Assembly: GCA_033977485.1 (NCBI GenBank)
Contig: CM066998.1
Location: forward strand, 58,308,274 to 58,372,273
Length of the DNA: 64,000 bases
Direction: 5' to 3'
Source: Hydrangea macrophylla
Taxonomy: Eukaryota; Streptophyta; Magnoliopsida; Cornales; Hydrangeaceae
Part shown: piece after piece, positions 47,881-61,432 of the stretch
Position numbering within the stretch: the stretch's first letter is position 1
How the letters are laid out: every line of letters starts with the position of its first letter
Translations under genes and position numbers: made by a program
The notes under the pieces: generated by a model
What the model saw: the letters and a program-made list of their open reading frames with translations, nothing else
Told to the model about the DNA's origin: nothing
Databases searched by the model: none

Positions 47881-49030
47881 CATGTAATTTAGACCCAATC
47901 AATATGTATACTACTTCTATAATTATGTGCCTGTGAGTGATGAGGTAATAAAACTTAAGTTATATAGAAGGAATGAGCCAACCACTTTTTTTTTTATTCT
48001 TAGTTTGATTACAACCACTCAATTCTCTAAAAGTTCTTTTTGATCAATTTTTTTTTGAGAGACTTTACCTCGATAATGGCTAGACACACACACACCACAC
48101 ACATACTCTCAACTCAACCCAACCCAAAAGCCCCCATAATGGCCCACAACAAAGCCCAATAAGGGCCACTTATTCTGATTGAAGAATAAATAGCGGGGCA
48201 GGCAAAGACTTCCCGTAAGGGGAGTCGAACCCTCAATCTCGCCACTGAGGAGAAAGAGGTCACACCATTTGGGCAAAACCCACTTGGTAATTCTTTCTGA
48301 TCTTTAGTTGTAATTCTTTGTCAGAACACACTGTGCATTGCTATTGTTTTTGCACCAGTTGATGGGGCAGTGTGTTCCATTTTTTTAGGGTTACTAACAA
48401 ATATCAACTTATAATATTTGACTAACAAAACCCACAAATTACTTCGAATACTTCAACGTGAATTTACCAGAGGCAAATTAAGCCAGTTTCGGCAATTTTA
48501 GCTCAAGTCAGTGAGCAGAGTTGTGAAGCAACAATATAGGAAAAAAAATAAAAAAGAATCTTTGGTGATTTTGCTGTTAATTCCTAATCATAGAAGTTTA
48601 CTAAACCAAAAAAATCAAAAACTAAAATCAACGTGAGTGTGACATTAATGGATGTCAATTCCTAATCATAGAAGTCGACTGCGAAAATGATAAAATTATC
48701 TATTTACAGACAGATAAAATTCAAAAATAAGGCTGCAAATTACCTGTTTTGTAAAGTTTCCAAGTCTAATGCATAGATCTCGAAAAAATAAAAACATGAA
48801 AAAAAATCATCCAAAAAGCCCAAGAATTGATAACGTTATTATCGTTAATACAAATAGATACTAATATTACTTGTTGTAGATAGATAAAAAAAATTAGAAT
48901 TTGAGTCCGAAAGAAAAATAAAAGAATAATATGTACATCTATACATGGAGAGATTATTGTTCATTCAATTTTTGCAATAGGCCTAGAATTCACAATAAGC
49001 AGTTAAAAAAGCTCAATTCTTAAATGCATA
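47881..49030. other. Tandem unit copy 2, spacer and segment S
   Basis: Non-coding. It holds the SINE (48046-48290), a partial T copy (48497-48600), a repeated TCCTAATCATAGAAGT phrase and segment S (48936-49030). It is split at 49030/49031 by the LTR G nest. Confidence 0.7.
48046..48290 (-). mobile_element. tRNA-derived SINE, with target duplication
   Basis: On the minus strand a tRNA-like head is followed by a consensus pol III B box, GGTTCGACTCC (about 48225-48215). An A-box-like TGGTGTGACCTC lies about 50 bp upstream. A body and an A-run at the 3' end (about 48057-48046) follow. Flanks TTCTTTTTGATC (48034-48045) and TTCTTTCTGATC (48291-48302) are 12-bp duplications with one mismatch, as expected from LINE-driven insertion. 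Confidence 0.85.
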
Positions 49031-49124
49031 TGTAATAGCCTGTATTTTCATTTGTACTTTTATACCCTTTTGATATTAATAAGATTCAGTGTGCTTGTCT
49101 TTTCATTTCCTGGAATTTCATTTT

Positions 49125-49322
49125 CGAGCGATCGAACCTCCTTCGATCGATCGATCGACAAATTCTTTTATTCAATCGATTGAGCCAACTTCGAGCGATC
49201 GAACCTCTACTGACCTGAATTGATGACGTGTCCCTTTTTCTCAAGCGATTGACCGGCTCTTAATCGATCGAACCCTGACCGACCTGTTCTCAATCGATCG
49301 AACTCATCTCGATCGATCGAAC
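49125..49322. repeat. TCGATCGA-type cluster upstream of TATA in LTR G
   Basis: Variants GAGCGATCGAACC, TTCGATCGATCGATCGAC, TCAATCGATTGAGCC, CAAGCGATTGACC, TAATCGATCGAACC, CTCAATCGATCGAAC and CTCGATCGATCGAACG within 198 bp. They lie about 45 bp before the TATA box. Confidence 0.87.
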
Positions 49323-49369
49323 GTGGTATTTTCAGTATACATGGTTTGCCACCTGCACTACCTTCTCCC

Positions 49370-49384
49370 TATATATATATATAT
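49370..49384 (+). promoter_or_regulatory. TATA region of LTR G
   Basis: CTATATATATATATATG between the palindrome cluster and the transcribed leader. The assignment is inferred from order and composition. Confidence 0.5.
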
Positions 49385-49453
49385 GTATCATATACACTCA
49401 CTCCCAAGGTTTCTAAACTGGGAGAGAGTTAGAGATATATACATATAGCTTTT

Positions 49454-51439
49454 TGTCACACCCATTCTAAAATTTCATGGTTTTAGCATGCATGTTTGAA
49501 ATTTTATGAATTATCAATATTATTTGATAAATAGTGAGGTGTCAGTGAAGACACGAGAACATGGTACTTCATGTTGTATTGGCATGAATAAATGACATGT
49601 ATGTGATTTTAATGTTATTTGACTTTTTTGGTATTTTATGAATAGTGAATTATACCTGTGTAGTATAATTTTCTGGTAATTTCGATATTGTTTAATATCA
49701 TTTAGAGAACCGTGGTAAGAACGCGAGTGTCACGTTATATAAAAGGTAGGTTGTGTAGAGATTCCACGAAATTCAGTTTTCGGACGTGATTTTTGGACCC
49801 AAACGAGACTAAGTCGAAAACTTTTGAAATTGATAAATTTCACTCGTAAAGTTATAAAATGGACGTGTGCAATGTTTCAGGACTTAACTAGGTGTTTGAG
49901 AAACTTGCGAGGAAGTAAACACGATTCCCGAAGAGTTTGTCTACAAATAGAGGGGGGTGAGAATTCATTTCTCACAAAACCTTATAAAATATCGTTAGAG
50001 AGAAGAGAGAAAAGGGGGATTTGATCCTACGGGCTTTGCGACGACGATCAGCGACCTTTCATCCATCAGATTTTTTCCAAATTTGAGATTTGGACTCGTG
50101 GAGGTAAGATCTCAATTTTGATACCAATTAGGCAACGTTTGGAAAACTTTTGTAAAAATCTAATTTCTAGACTTTCGGAAAAAATCCAGTAAAACTTATA
50201 GGAATCTCCTAAAATTCGAGATCCGACGTTTAATTGGCCCTCTAGTCGATCCTTCAAAGTTTGAGAGGAATCGCACGAGGTATGAAGTTCTAACTTGTGA
50301 AATATAGAGAAATGCATATTTCAGATTTCGACGCCGAAATTGTGATCCAGGCAAAATTCATGTGTTAATCTTAGGCCCGTTACTTATGCACGTGATTAAA
50401 TGTGAAAAGCAAGTCTAAATTTACTCGAGCAAGTTGAGTTGTCTATGTGGGTCAAAGGGGGGCCTTATACAAATTCATGCCGGAGTAAGCTTCTCGATGT
50501 TTGAGAATTTTAGTAGCGACCGCTATTGTGCATGGTTTAAGGCTTGGACTTGCCAGGGCACTTGGGGATGTGATGGTTATAGGCTTGGACTAGCCATTGA
50601 CATCACGATTTAAGGCTTGGACTTTCCGTTATCGGATGAAGGCATATTTCTCTCCCTAGAGACTATTGACATGATTTATGAGATTAAAGCATGTTTTGTC
50701 ATATATTGCATATGCTAGAACTTGTGCACTCAGCATATAGCTAATCAGTGGAGATTTACTCCAATGCAGGTAAGAAGAAAGATAAGAAGAAGCGGGAGGA
50801 GTGAGGTCGATGAGACAACGGGAACCACTCTTGATTATATGTTGTTCATTTCCTAAACTTGTATAAGATGTTGGGAAGTGAAATTATGTTGTAATAGAAG
50901 TTTGGACTATTTCTGTAGTGTTGTACTTGCTAGTAAACTCTTGTAGTTATGTTGTAAATTGTTGGTATACAATCGTGTTCGTGTTGGTTTTGAATCAAAA
51001 AAGTGTAGCTTGAATTCTGCAGAATACTTAGTGTGCTGAGGTCGATCAGTCGATTGGTTTTTGTTTCAGTCGATTGGATCACTGTGTTGAACTGAGCTCT
51101 ACTTTGATATGTTTGGGGATCAGTTGACTGGGTTAAAAAAATAGTCTACTGGACGGGATCCCAGAACATGACTTTCTACTTGTATAGAGTAGCAATCGAC
51201 CGGACAACTTCAATCGACTGATAAATTTAGACACCGGTCGACTGGGTCCCCGACACAGTCGATTGGACCAGGCTGTTGACCAATTAGAAGTGTTTTCAAT
51301 TGGGCAAAACTTTTTATAACTCTGATTTTAAAGGATTTTATTATGTTTTTCCACTACGATTTTACTTTAATGGAACTGGATAAGCCTTGATGGCGTGCCA
51401 CGTATCCTATTTCCACGCGTAACAGGATGGATTGTGACA
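49454..51439 (+). repeat. 5' LTR of chromovirus E
   Basis: 1,986 bp. The 3' LTR has CTATAAATAAAGG at 59521 where this copy has CTACAAATAGAGG (49941), a likely TATA site now decayed. The leader carries an AGTCGACT-type array. Confidence 0.9.
51041..51272. repeat. AGTCGACT-type motif array in the 5' LTR of E
   Basis: Variants CAGTCGATTGG (twice), CAGTTGACTGGG, TAGTCTACTGGA, CAATCGACCGG, CAATCGACTGA, CGGTCGACTGGG and CAGTCGATTGGACC in 232 bp. The 3' LTR array (60600-60895) has more units. Confidence 0.85.
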
Positions 51440-51444
51440 TTTAT

Positions 51445-51456
51445 TAGTATCAGAAC
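51445..51456 (+). other. Primer binding site of chromovirus E (degraded)
   Basis: TAGTATCAGAAC, the tRNA-iMet site with two substitutions, shortly after the LTR. Confidence 0.7.
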
Positions 51457-51974
51457 TAGAGGTAACAAAACTTTGGGAACGTTCAACGACGAGTGGAGTG
51501 TTGAGTGATTTTGTTATATGTTTTAGAATGCATCCATACATGGTAGAGATGTTTGATGCATATGCATGTTGTTTTACATACATGATATTGTTCTTGTCAT
51601 ACACGCATAGTGTTTATGCATCGAGATTAATAGGTTGAAGAATCATGGGTGACCGAGAATTATCACCGCATACCCGACGTATGAATGAAATGGCAAAAAT
51701 GATGGGTGTAGACACCCCAATTTTGACCGACCGTCGAATTTAGAAGAGCGTCACCTCCACGTCCAATGATGATAAGGACCGAAAAGATTCGAGGTATTCC
51801 AAGCTCTTCAGAAAGTTTTTCAAAACGCGATAAAATTTCACAGAAAGGAGAAAATACCAGGTATTTAGGAGAATTCAGGTATAAGACACCATTTTTTGGA
51901 AAAGATCTTCAAAAATAAAGTTTCTTTAAGAAAAAGAAAAAAAGAAAAGATCTAAAAAGAGAAGCCTAACAAAA

Positions 51975-52295
51975 CGCGGCATGCGGCAAAAATTGCGGCA
52001 CTCAGTGAGTGCCGGACGGCATTTAGTGAGTGTCGGACGGCATTCACAGAGTGCCGCCGACATTTTCTGACTGTCGTTTGCTTTTAAAGTCCGTATTTTG
52101 TGGTACAATACGTATATGTAGGCAGATAAAAACAAAAAACTGATAAGGTAAGGCTGACTAAAATGCAGCAGTTATTAATTTTCCGCGGCTCTCAATGAAT
52201 GCCGCACGGCAGTCAGGGAGTGCCGCCGCGGCATTCACGGAGTCCCGTTGCGGCATCCACTAACTGCCGCAAGAATTTTTGACTGCCGCCCTGGG
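51975..52295. repeat. GC-rich palindromic motif array in LTR F
   Basis: Repeated GCGGCAyTCAnnGAGTGCCG-like units: GCACTCAGTGAGTGCCGG, GCATTTAGTGAGTGTCGG, GCATTCACAGAGTGCCG, GCAGTCAGGGAGTGCCG and GCATTCACGGAGTCCCG. It lies about 105 bp upstream of the TATA box. Confidence 0.85.
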
Positions 52296-52399
52296 CAGCA
52301 GTCTGTCTAATTTTAAGAAGTACATATTGTACCATCAAATGAGACATTGACACCTGGGTTTTTACTCCGAATTCAATGAAAATACTTGGTAATTTTGCC

Positions 52400-52407
52400 T
52401 ATAAAAG
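52400..52407 (+). promoter_or_regulatory. TATA box of LTR F
   Basis: GCCTATAAAAGAGAG is a well-formed plant TATA context directly downstream of the palindromic array. Confidence 0.6.
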
Positions 52408-55400
52408 AGAGAGGATCTTCCTTGGGAGGAGGGGAGGCAAGAAGAGGTGAGTATACAAGAAATCACTACCATTACACTAACATTTTTTTTTAGAGAAAAG
52501 AGAGTTTAGAAAACTAGGAATAAGAGCTTGGAATATCTTCAAAGAAGAGAAACTTTGAGGATAATTTGGAGGTGAACCTCTAACCATTAGTTGTTTACTT
52601 GCATTCTTTCTTTTGAATCATCAAAGCTTTTTTTTGTTTTCTTTGCTTCATTTCTTTTATTGTTCATACTTCCTTCTTGAGACTCTTAGAGATCCTCAAT
52701 ATCTCTCTTGAAATCTCTTGAATATGACCTTTTGAATCCCATGTAACCTAATGCTTCACATGGGAGTCAAAGTTTGATCATCATTTTATTTTATAAGCAA
52801 ATGAGTGGATCTAAGTCTATACTCATGACTTGGGTCCTCTAAACTTGATGTTTCATGGAATCCTCTCTATATTCCTTTGAGGCTCTTGAGTATTAGTCAT
52901 GTCTTCACCTCCAACGACCACCAAATGGTAGGAGAAAATGGTTAGTTTAAGTCCAACTTCATGGTTTAATAGTTGGGGTTAACAAATAAAAGTTGAACTT
53001 GACAAATGAAAATAGTGAGTTCACAAACTGTTTTTGATCAAAGATTTTTAGTTCAAAATCTAACCGTTGGAATCAAGTGAAACCAACGGGAAAGTGTCTA
53101 TAACTCAAAGTTCTACCACTGTAATTTTTTTTTTAAGGAGATTTCATGTTTAAAATGGTTTGGTTATGAGTTTTACAAGGTCACTACAATCTGCCCAGAG
53201 TTTCAGCGCAGTGACATCCTTTTGAAATAATTAAACCATAGTTCTAATAAAGTGTTTGCGACCCAAAATAATTTTTTCTAAGTAGATTAATGTATTAAGA
53301 AGTCACCCTAAAAAGAACAAAGTATTTTTGATCATTTTGCTATTTGTAGAAAATCGTACAAGAACTCTGGATAGAAGGTTGTAGAATGCTGAATGATGTC
53401 TGGTTTTTGCCCAATTCCCGGAGATCCGACCGTTGGAACATTGATTTCTTTTTTGGGTTAAAAACTAGACACACAGAGGCATCTTGTGTCCAAAATTCAT
53501 CTAGATCAAACCATGGGAAATGTGCTTTTTCTTTTCTTAAAGTTATGATCTGCTCTCAGCAATTTATAGAATTCTGCATTAGTTTTCATCAATCTTGTGA
53601 ATAATGGCCTAGATGATATTTTCATGAGTCAAGGTTCAAACCATGTTTCAATAATGAATAGTTAAGCTTGGATTCAAAGTCTAAATTATTTAAATCACCA
53701 AGCATTTCATAGTCCGTTCTTATTCATGTATATATGTTCATCCGTATGATTTGATGTTCGTAATTAGAACTTAGTTGCTTTAGATTTAATCACATTTCAT
53801 AGATTTAAGCTAGAAGGCTAGGATTGTTATTTAAGATCCAATTTTATATTTTGTATATCATGTGGACTAACATTTTATTTTGTAGCGCTGTTAAGGTTTG
53901 ATTTCTTGAATTCCTCTTTTAGTTTATTTTAATTTCTTGATTTCATCGATTTTCTTTTGACTTAATGCGCGACACCTTAGAATTAGGACTTGCTTTACTT
54001 GTATATATGGATTAGAGACTCTATTCCTAGGCTTTGTCTACTTGTATGCATTTACACGTTTAATATTCGCGGCCGGATCCCGGGTAAGTTCTCTAGTTCC
54101 TTACTTGCATATCATATTGCTTGCTAATTGAATTATATGATTTTTGAATGATATTTTATCACTTGCAATTTTACACCCTTTAGACATGCTTTTGTAATGT
54201 ATATTTATATATATATGTATTAGTTGAGGGCACATTTAAATTAATAAATCGATTAAAAGGATGTTGAGTAGAGGCCTATCGCGAGATAGGATGAAAAGGG
54301 GTGTTTTAGTCCGATGGGCTCCCTCCCTTCTCATTCCATAATCCCCGGACCTAGTTTAATCTTTGGTTTCGCAAAAGATCAGTTTCCTTTTTGAAATGGT
54401 TTCTTAATTTTTCCTTTTAAAAATTAAGTGGCGACTCATCCATTCGTCTTGTTTTGAATTTTGAAATTTTAAAAGAAAAGCTGTGGGTAAGAAAACCTGC
54501 GATATCCACAATGGGGAATATGGGAGATATGATCCGGAGCATAGCAAAATGATTACCTCCAACGCTTTCCATTGAAGTAGAACCAATAACTGTAATGCAT
54601 GCACCTGAGAATAGAGGTATGAGATCAGTATCTGAACAACTTGCTCAAAAGAAGCCAATGGAATTCCATGTGACACCCGACCCAACGCTCGCAGAACGTT
54701 GGATAATGGACATGGAACGCGTCTTCTGATCTATCCCGATGACCGATAGGGAGAAAATGGAAAATATAAGTGATGTATTGAAGGGTGAAGCCCAGAATTG
54801 GTGGATAAATGTTCTAGATCAAGGGGCACCAATTACTTAGGAGGGGTTCAAAGGGGAATTCAATCGCCGGTTCTTTCCGCGAGCCGCATACAATGTAAAA
54901 AAGTGAGAGTTTGATAACCTCAAGCAAAAGGACATGACCGTAACTGAGTATACTTCCAAGTACAATGCTATGTTGAGATTTGGAAAGGGTTCAGTGCCAG
55001 AGGAAGAAGATAGGGTGAGAAAATTTGAAGAAGGTTTACGGGAAAATATCTGGTTAAGGGTAGAAACCTATGAGCATTCGACTGTGGCTGCAGTACAACA
55101 GACAGCGCTTGTGGCCGAGAGTGGAATGGAAAGATCGAGGCAGAATCAGTACGGTAAACGGGGAAATGAGAGTGGTGATAGAAACCAAGGCGGATCTTTC
55201 AAGAGGCCATTTCAAAGAAGCTCTGGTTCTAGTTTCAGTGACTTCAGGAGGACGCCAAGTAACATATCGTTGTGTTCACTTTGCAACCGACCACACTCAG
55301 GTCGATGTTTCATGACCAAACCCCAAAACAGAAACTAAGGAGGGGGTAGTGCTAATTCAACACCTGACATGAGAGGTAAGTGTTATGACTGTGGAGTATT

Positions 55401-58400
55401 TGGGCATCAAGCCAAAGATTGTCTGAGAAGGCATTCCCAACAAGGAGCTAGTTCTATGGCTTCTAGTGGGTCGAAGCCTAGATAGTCCAATGATGGGGGA
55501 CAAAAGACAGAGCAACATCAGGGAGAGCATACCAGATGAACCCAAGAGACATAGCTACTTCAGAGACAGTAGTCTCAGGTATGGTGCTTGTATGTTCGCA
55601 CTTAGCACGCATAATTGTTGACTCAAGATCTACGCACTCATTTGTATTGCATGCCTCTGTTGAACATTTGAATGTTAATTGGGCACCATTAGTATATGAA
55701 TTATCTGTTGCCATACCACTTAGTAAATCAATAACACCGTCTACGATATACAAGAATTGTGAGATTCAACTAGGTGAGAAGTCGATGACCATAGACCTTA
55801 TATCGATTGATGTGAACCATTCCGATGTGATATTAGGAATGAATTGGTTGGCACTTATCCAAGCTACTATAGATTATGAACAGAAAGAAGTTAATTTTCG
55901 ATCATCGATATATGGAAGCTTTTGTTTCCAAGGGATGGGATTACACCACCACCGTATTTGATTTCGGCTATCCGAACAGGTAAGTTGTCGAGAAAGGGAT
56001 GTCAGGGATTCCTGTGTTCAGTGACTGGTGTCTTAGTGACCAAATCAAGAGTAAAAGACATTTTGATAGTACGAGAATACCCAAACGCATTTCCTGATGA
56101 CTTGCCAGATGTCCTTATTGAGATGGAGATTGAATTCACTATTGAAATAATGTCAAACTCAAGACTTGTATCCAAGGCACCGTATAGAATGGCACCCATA
56201 GAACTGAAAGAGCTGAAGATTCAACTATAAGAACTACTTGACAAAGGTTTCATTCGACCTAGTATATCACCGTGGGGAGCTCCAGTGTTGTTTGTAAAGA
56301 AGAAGGATGGTTCGATGAGAATGTGTGTGGACTATCGAGAGCTAAACAAGTTGACAATCAAGAACAAGTATCCATTACCGAGAATTGATGACTAATCTGA
56401 TCAACTTTGTGGAGAACAAGTATTTTCCAAAATAGACTTGAGATTGGGCTATCATCAATCAAAAGTGAAAGCAGAAGATGTAGAGAAGACAGCCTTCAGG
56501 ACACGCTATGGACATTATGAGTTCTTAGTCATGCCATTTGGAGTTACCAATACACCAGCAGCGTTCATGGATCTTATGAATCGAGTCTTTAAGGACTACT
56601 TGGATGATTTTGTGATAGTATTCATCGATGACATTCTGATCTATTCGCCGAGTGAGATAGATCATGAGAACCACTTGAGGTTGATACTTCAGAGGTTGCG
56701 AGAGAAGCAACTATTCGGGACATTCAAGAAATGTGAATTCTGGCTACCTAGCATTACTTTTCTTGGTCACGTGATTGACAAGAATGGAGTTTCAGTTGAT
56801 CCTCACAAAGTAGAAGTTGTATCTAATTGGCAAAGGTCGACATCCGTATCTAAAATTTAGAGTTTCTTAGGTTTAGCTGGATACTACCATTTAGCTGGAT
56901 ACTACCACAGATTCATAGAAAATTTCTCAAAGATATCATTACAATGATGAAGCTAATGAGAAAGGGCGTTACATTTTAATGGAGTTCAGAATGAGAAGAC
57001 AGTTTTCAAGAGTTGTAGTCCCGATTGACAAGAGCGCATATCTTAACAATACCATCCGAAACTAAAGGGTTTGTGATCTACAGTGATGCATCGCATCAAG
57101 GTTGGGGTGTGTACTTATGCAAGGTGGTAAAGTAATTACATATGCTTCAAGACAGTTGAAGACACACGAGGTTAACTATCCGACTCACGATCTTGAATTA
57201 GCCACAGTAATCTATGCATTAGATTTGGAGACATTACCTGTACAGGGAAAAATGTGAGATCTTCACAGACCACAAGAGTTTGAAATACTTGTTCACACAA
57301 TGAGACTTGAACATGAGACAGAGGAGATGGTTATAGTTAATGAAGGATTACAATCTTTCGATAGAATATCATCCAGGAAAGGCTAATGTAGTAGCTGATG
57401 CATTAAGCCGAAAGACTCCAAGGAACTTAGCCGACGACCTAACACAACAAAAAGAATTGGTAAAGGAAATAGAACGCTTAGAGTTGGATGTGATTCTAGA
57501 GACTAGTGGTGGCTTAATGATAGCAATCATAGCGCACCCAGATATTATTAATGAGATCAAGAGAGAACAGTTTCAGGATGTCTACCTGTGCAAAATGAGA
57601 GACGAGATACCTTTGGGAAAATGACCTGGTTTTACGTTGGAACGAGGAACCTTGAAGCTTGGAAATCGGTTATGTGTACCGAATATGAAGGACTTAAAAG
57701 AGAGGATTCTAAAGGAAGCACATAGCACTAGATATTCAGTTCACCCAGGAAGCAACAAAATGTATCGGAACTTATGAGAAAACTTTTGGTAGAAGGGTAT
57801 GAAGTGTGAAATCGCTAAGTATGTCTCAGAGCATTCGGCATGTCAGTAGGTTAAAGCAGAAAGACAAGTACCTGTGGGGTTATTACAGCCACTACCTGTG
57901 TCAGAGTGGGAATGGGATGAGATCACGATGGATTTTGTCTCGGGATTTCCGCAAACGCCGAATAAGAATGATAAGATTTGGGTTATAGTTGATAGATTGA
58001 CGAAGTCAGCTTATTTTTTCCAATCAAGATGACCAACCCTTCGAAGTTAGCTGAGTTGTATGTGAAAGAGATTGTAAGACTACACAGGGTTCCAATAGTG
58101 ATTGTATCGGATTGCGACAGTAGTTTTACATCGAAGTTTTGGAGAAGTTTGCAAAAAGCTAGGGTACGAAGTTGAGTTTCAGTACCCCATTTCATCCTTA
58201 GACTGACGGGCAGTCAGAGCGTATGATTCAGACCTTAGAGGATATGTTGTGATTGTGTGTATTGGATTTTGGAAGTGATTGGGAGAAACACCTACCATTG
58301 ATTGAATTTGCATATAATAACGGATTTCAGTTGAGTATTGGAATGGCACCGTATGAAGCTTTGTATGAGTGTAAGTGTCGATCACCGATTTGTTGGATCG

Positions 58401-58990
58401 AAGTTGGAGAAAAAAAGTTACTAGGACCTGAGCTAATAAAGATGACTACTGAGAAGGTAAAGTTGATTCAGGAGCGACTTAAGGTAGCTCAGAGCCGTTA
58501 TAAGAGCTACGTGGACTCAAAAGGGCGACCGATGACATTCGAAGTAGGTGACTTTGTATACTTGCGATTATCGCCTTCGAAAGGCATTGTTCAATTCAGA
58601 AAGAGGGGAGAACTCAATACGAGATTTGTAGGAACTTTTGAGATCCTAGAGAGGGTAGGTCCAGTGGCTTACCAAGTGGCGTTATTATCATAATTGGAAC
58701 ACGTGCACAATGTATTTCATGTGTCAATGTTGAGACGGTGTATGTCAGATATGAGTAAGATCATTATACCTGAGTTGTTATAGATTCAGGGAGACTTGAC
58801 TTATGTGGAACGACCGATAGAGATTCTAGATCGAAAAGAGCAAGTATTGAGAACAAAGACAATTTCAATGGTAAAAGTGCTATGGCATAGTCATTCAGTT
58901 GAGGAAGCTATGTGAGAAAATGAGGAAGAGATGAAGAATGAATATCCATACATGTTCGACGTATGAGGTATAAGTTTGGGGACAAACTTC

Positions 58991-59008
58991 CTTTTTGGAG
59001 GGGAGAGT
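58991..59008 (+). other. Polypurine tract of chromovirus E
   Basis: TTGGAGGGGAGAGT lies just before the 3' LTR. Confidence 0.8.
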
Positions 59009-61077
59009 TGTCACACCCGTTCCAGAATTTCATGGTTTTAGCATGCATTTTTGAAATTTTATGACTAATCAATGTTATTTGATAATGGTGGAAGAGGTTG
59101 ACTGTGGTTCAACGGTGAGGTGTCAGTGAAGACACGGGAACATGGTACTTCATGTTGCATTGGCATGAGTAAATGACATTTATGTGCTTTAAATGTTATT
59201 TGACTTTTCTGGTATTTTATGAATAATGAATTATACCTGTGTAGTATAACTTTCTGGTAATTTCGATATTGTTTAATATCATTTAGAGAATTGTGGTGAG
59301 AACGTGAGTGTCACGTTATATAAAAGGTAGGTTGTGTAGAGATTCCACGAAATTCAATTTTCGGACGTGATTTTTGGACCCAAACGAGACTTAGTTGAAA
59401 ACTTTTGAAATTGATATTTTTTACTTGTAAAGTCATAAAATGGACGTGTGCGACGTTTCAGGACTTAACTAAGTGTTTGAGAAACTCACGGAGAAGTAAA
59501 CGCAATTCCCAAAGAGTTTGTCTATAAATAAAGGGGGGTGAGAATTTATTTCTCACAAAACCTTATAAAATATCATTGGAGAGGAGTGAAAAAAGGGGGA
59601 TTTGATCCTACGGGCTTTGCGACGACGATCGACGACCTTTCGTCCGTCAGATTTTCTCCAAATTTGAGATTTGGACTTGTGAACTAAGATCTCCATTTTG
59701 ATACCACTTAGGCCACGTTTAGCAAACTTTTGTAAAAATATAATTTCTAAACTTGTGGGAAAAACCTAGTAAAACTTGTAGGAATCGCCTGAAATTCAAG
59801 ATCCAACATTTAATTGGCCCTCTAGTCGATCCTTCAAAGTTTGAGAGGAATCGCACGAGGTATGAAGTTCTAACTTGTGAAATATAGAGAAAGACATGTT
59901 TAAGATTTCGACGACAAAATTGTGATCCGGGCAAAATTCATGTGTTAATCTTAGGCCCGTTACTTATGCACGCGATTAAATGTGAAAAGCATGTCTAAAT
60001 TTATGAGAGCACGTTGAGTTGTCTATATGGGTCAAAGGGGGGCCTTATACAAATTCACGCCGGAGTAAGCTTCTCGATGTTTGAGAATATGGTTTAAGGC
60101 TTGGACTTGCCAGGGCACTTGGGGATGTAATGGTTGTAGGCTTGGACTAGCCATTGACATCGCGGTTTAAGGCTTGGACTTGCCGCTACCAGATGAAGGC
60201 GTATTTCTCTCCCTAGAGACTATTGATATGATTTATGAGATTAAAGCATGTTTTGTCATATATTGCATATGCTAGAACTTGTGCACTCAGCATATAGCTT
60301 AACAGTGGAGATTTACTCCATTGCAGGTAAGAAGAAAGATAAGAAGAAGCGGGAGGAGTGAGGCCGATTAGACGACGGGAACCACTCTTGTTTATATGTT
60401 GTTCATTTCCTAAACTTGTATAAGATGTTGGGAAGTGAAATTATGTTGTAATAGAAGTTTGGACTATTTATGTAGTGTTGTACTTGCTAGTAAACTCTTG
60501 TAGTTATGTTGTAAATTGTTGGTATACAATCGTGTTTGTGTTGGTTTTGAATCGGAAAAGTGTAGCTTGAATTCTGCAGAATACTTAGTGTGCTGAAGCC
60601 GATCAGTCGACTGGTTGTTGTTTTAGTTGACTGGATCATTGTGTTGAACTGAGCTCTGCTTTGATATGTTTGAGGATCAGTCGACTGGGTTGAGAAACAG
60701 TCGACTGTACGGGATCCTAGAACATGACTTTCTGCTTGTATAGAGTACCAGTCGACCGGACAACTTCAGTCGACTGATAAATTTAGGCATCAACCGACTG
60801 GGTCCCCGACACAGTCTACTGGACCAGACTGTTGATCTTTTAAACTTACTGCTTTTGGATGGTCAGTTGACTGGGTCTCCGATCAGTCGATTGGACCTCT
60901 GTTCTTTAAAATATATTCTATTATAAGCGTTTTCAATTGGGCAAAACTTTTTATAACTCTAATTTTAAAGGATTTTACTTATGTTTTTCCACTGCGATTT
61001 TACTTTAATGGAACTGGATAAGCCTTGATGGCGTGCCATGTGTCCTATTTTTGCGTGTAGCGAGATGGGTCGTGACA
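59009..61077 (+). repeat. 3' LTR of chromovirus E
   Basis: 2,069 bp, about 80 bp longer than the 5' LTR, mainly because the AGTCGACT-type array (60600-60895) has additional units. Confidence 0.9.
60600..60895. repeat. AGTCGACT-type motif array in the 3' LTR of E
   Basis: Includes CAGTCGACTGG, TAGTTGACTGG, CAGTCGACTGGG, CAGTCGACTGTACG, CAGTCGACCGG, CAGTCGACTGA and two extra units near 60860-60890 that the 5' LTR lacks. Confidence 0.85.
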
Positions 61078-61432
61078 CTTTAATATATATATACACACAC
61101 TTATATATACATATACACCCGTATATATATATATATATTATACACACACACTCTCAGAGAAAGAGAAGAAAGGAGAAGAAGAACAGGAGGAGCAGCAGAA
61201 AGAGGAGACAGAGAGGAAGAGAAAGAGCAAAGAAGGAGAAAGAGAGAGAGAGAGAGGAGATCACCCCGAGGAACCCGCAGCTACCCTGAGCTCCTCGGCG
61301 TCGTCAACATTAACGATGAGTGCCTATACTCATTTAGTAGCATAGACATGTATGTATATATGTGTTTCGACAAGATTGGATGGATCCCGAATGTGCGAGG
61401 AAGGTCCCATTCAACTCTGGAATAATACTGCG

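Larger units (their letters stand above)
51707..54510 (+). mobile_element. Solo LTR F, TSD ATGGG
   Basis: 2,804 bp, TGTAGACACCCC...GATATCCACA, with perfect ATGGG duplications (51702-51706, 54511-54515), inserted in gag of element E. It is probably Ty3/gypsy by LTR length and style; lineage unassigned. A truncated relative is at 45868-47231. Confidence 0.92.
51645..58966 (+). pseudogene. Gag-Pol-chromodomain of chromovirus E, broken and split by LTR F
   Basis: Gag begins MGDRELSPHTRRMNEMAKMM (51645), is cut at 51707-54510 by solo LTR F, and continues with stops near 54551, 54727, 54838 and 54904. Zinc knuckle CYDCGVFGHQAKDC is at about 55383. The protease site reads DSRST instead of DSGST (about 55619), so it would be dead. 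RT has [17 protein letters not shown] (about 56301) and FIDDILIYS (about 56622). RNase H has YSDASHQG, frameshifted (about 57080), and [14 protein letters not shown] (about 57370). Integrase has VHPGSNKMY, then [15 protein letters not shown] and a degraded third acidic region. The chromodomain tail ends MKNEYPYMFDV, stop at 58964-58966. Confidence 0.92.
49454..61077 (+). mobile_element. Decayed chromovirus E (Tekay/Del-like), inserted in LTR G
   Basis: An 11,624-bp element including a nested 2.8-kb solo LTR. Ends are TGTCACACCC...GTCGTGACA. The flanks CTTTT (49449-49453) and CTTTA (61078-61082) are a 5-bp duplication with one mismatch. LTRs 49454-51439 and 59009-61077 are diverged. Gag-pol is broken by many stops. 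Confidence 0.92.
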
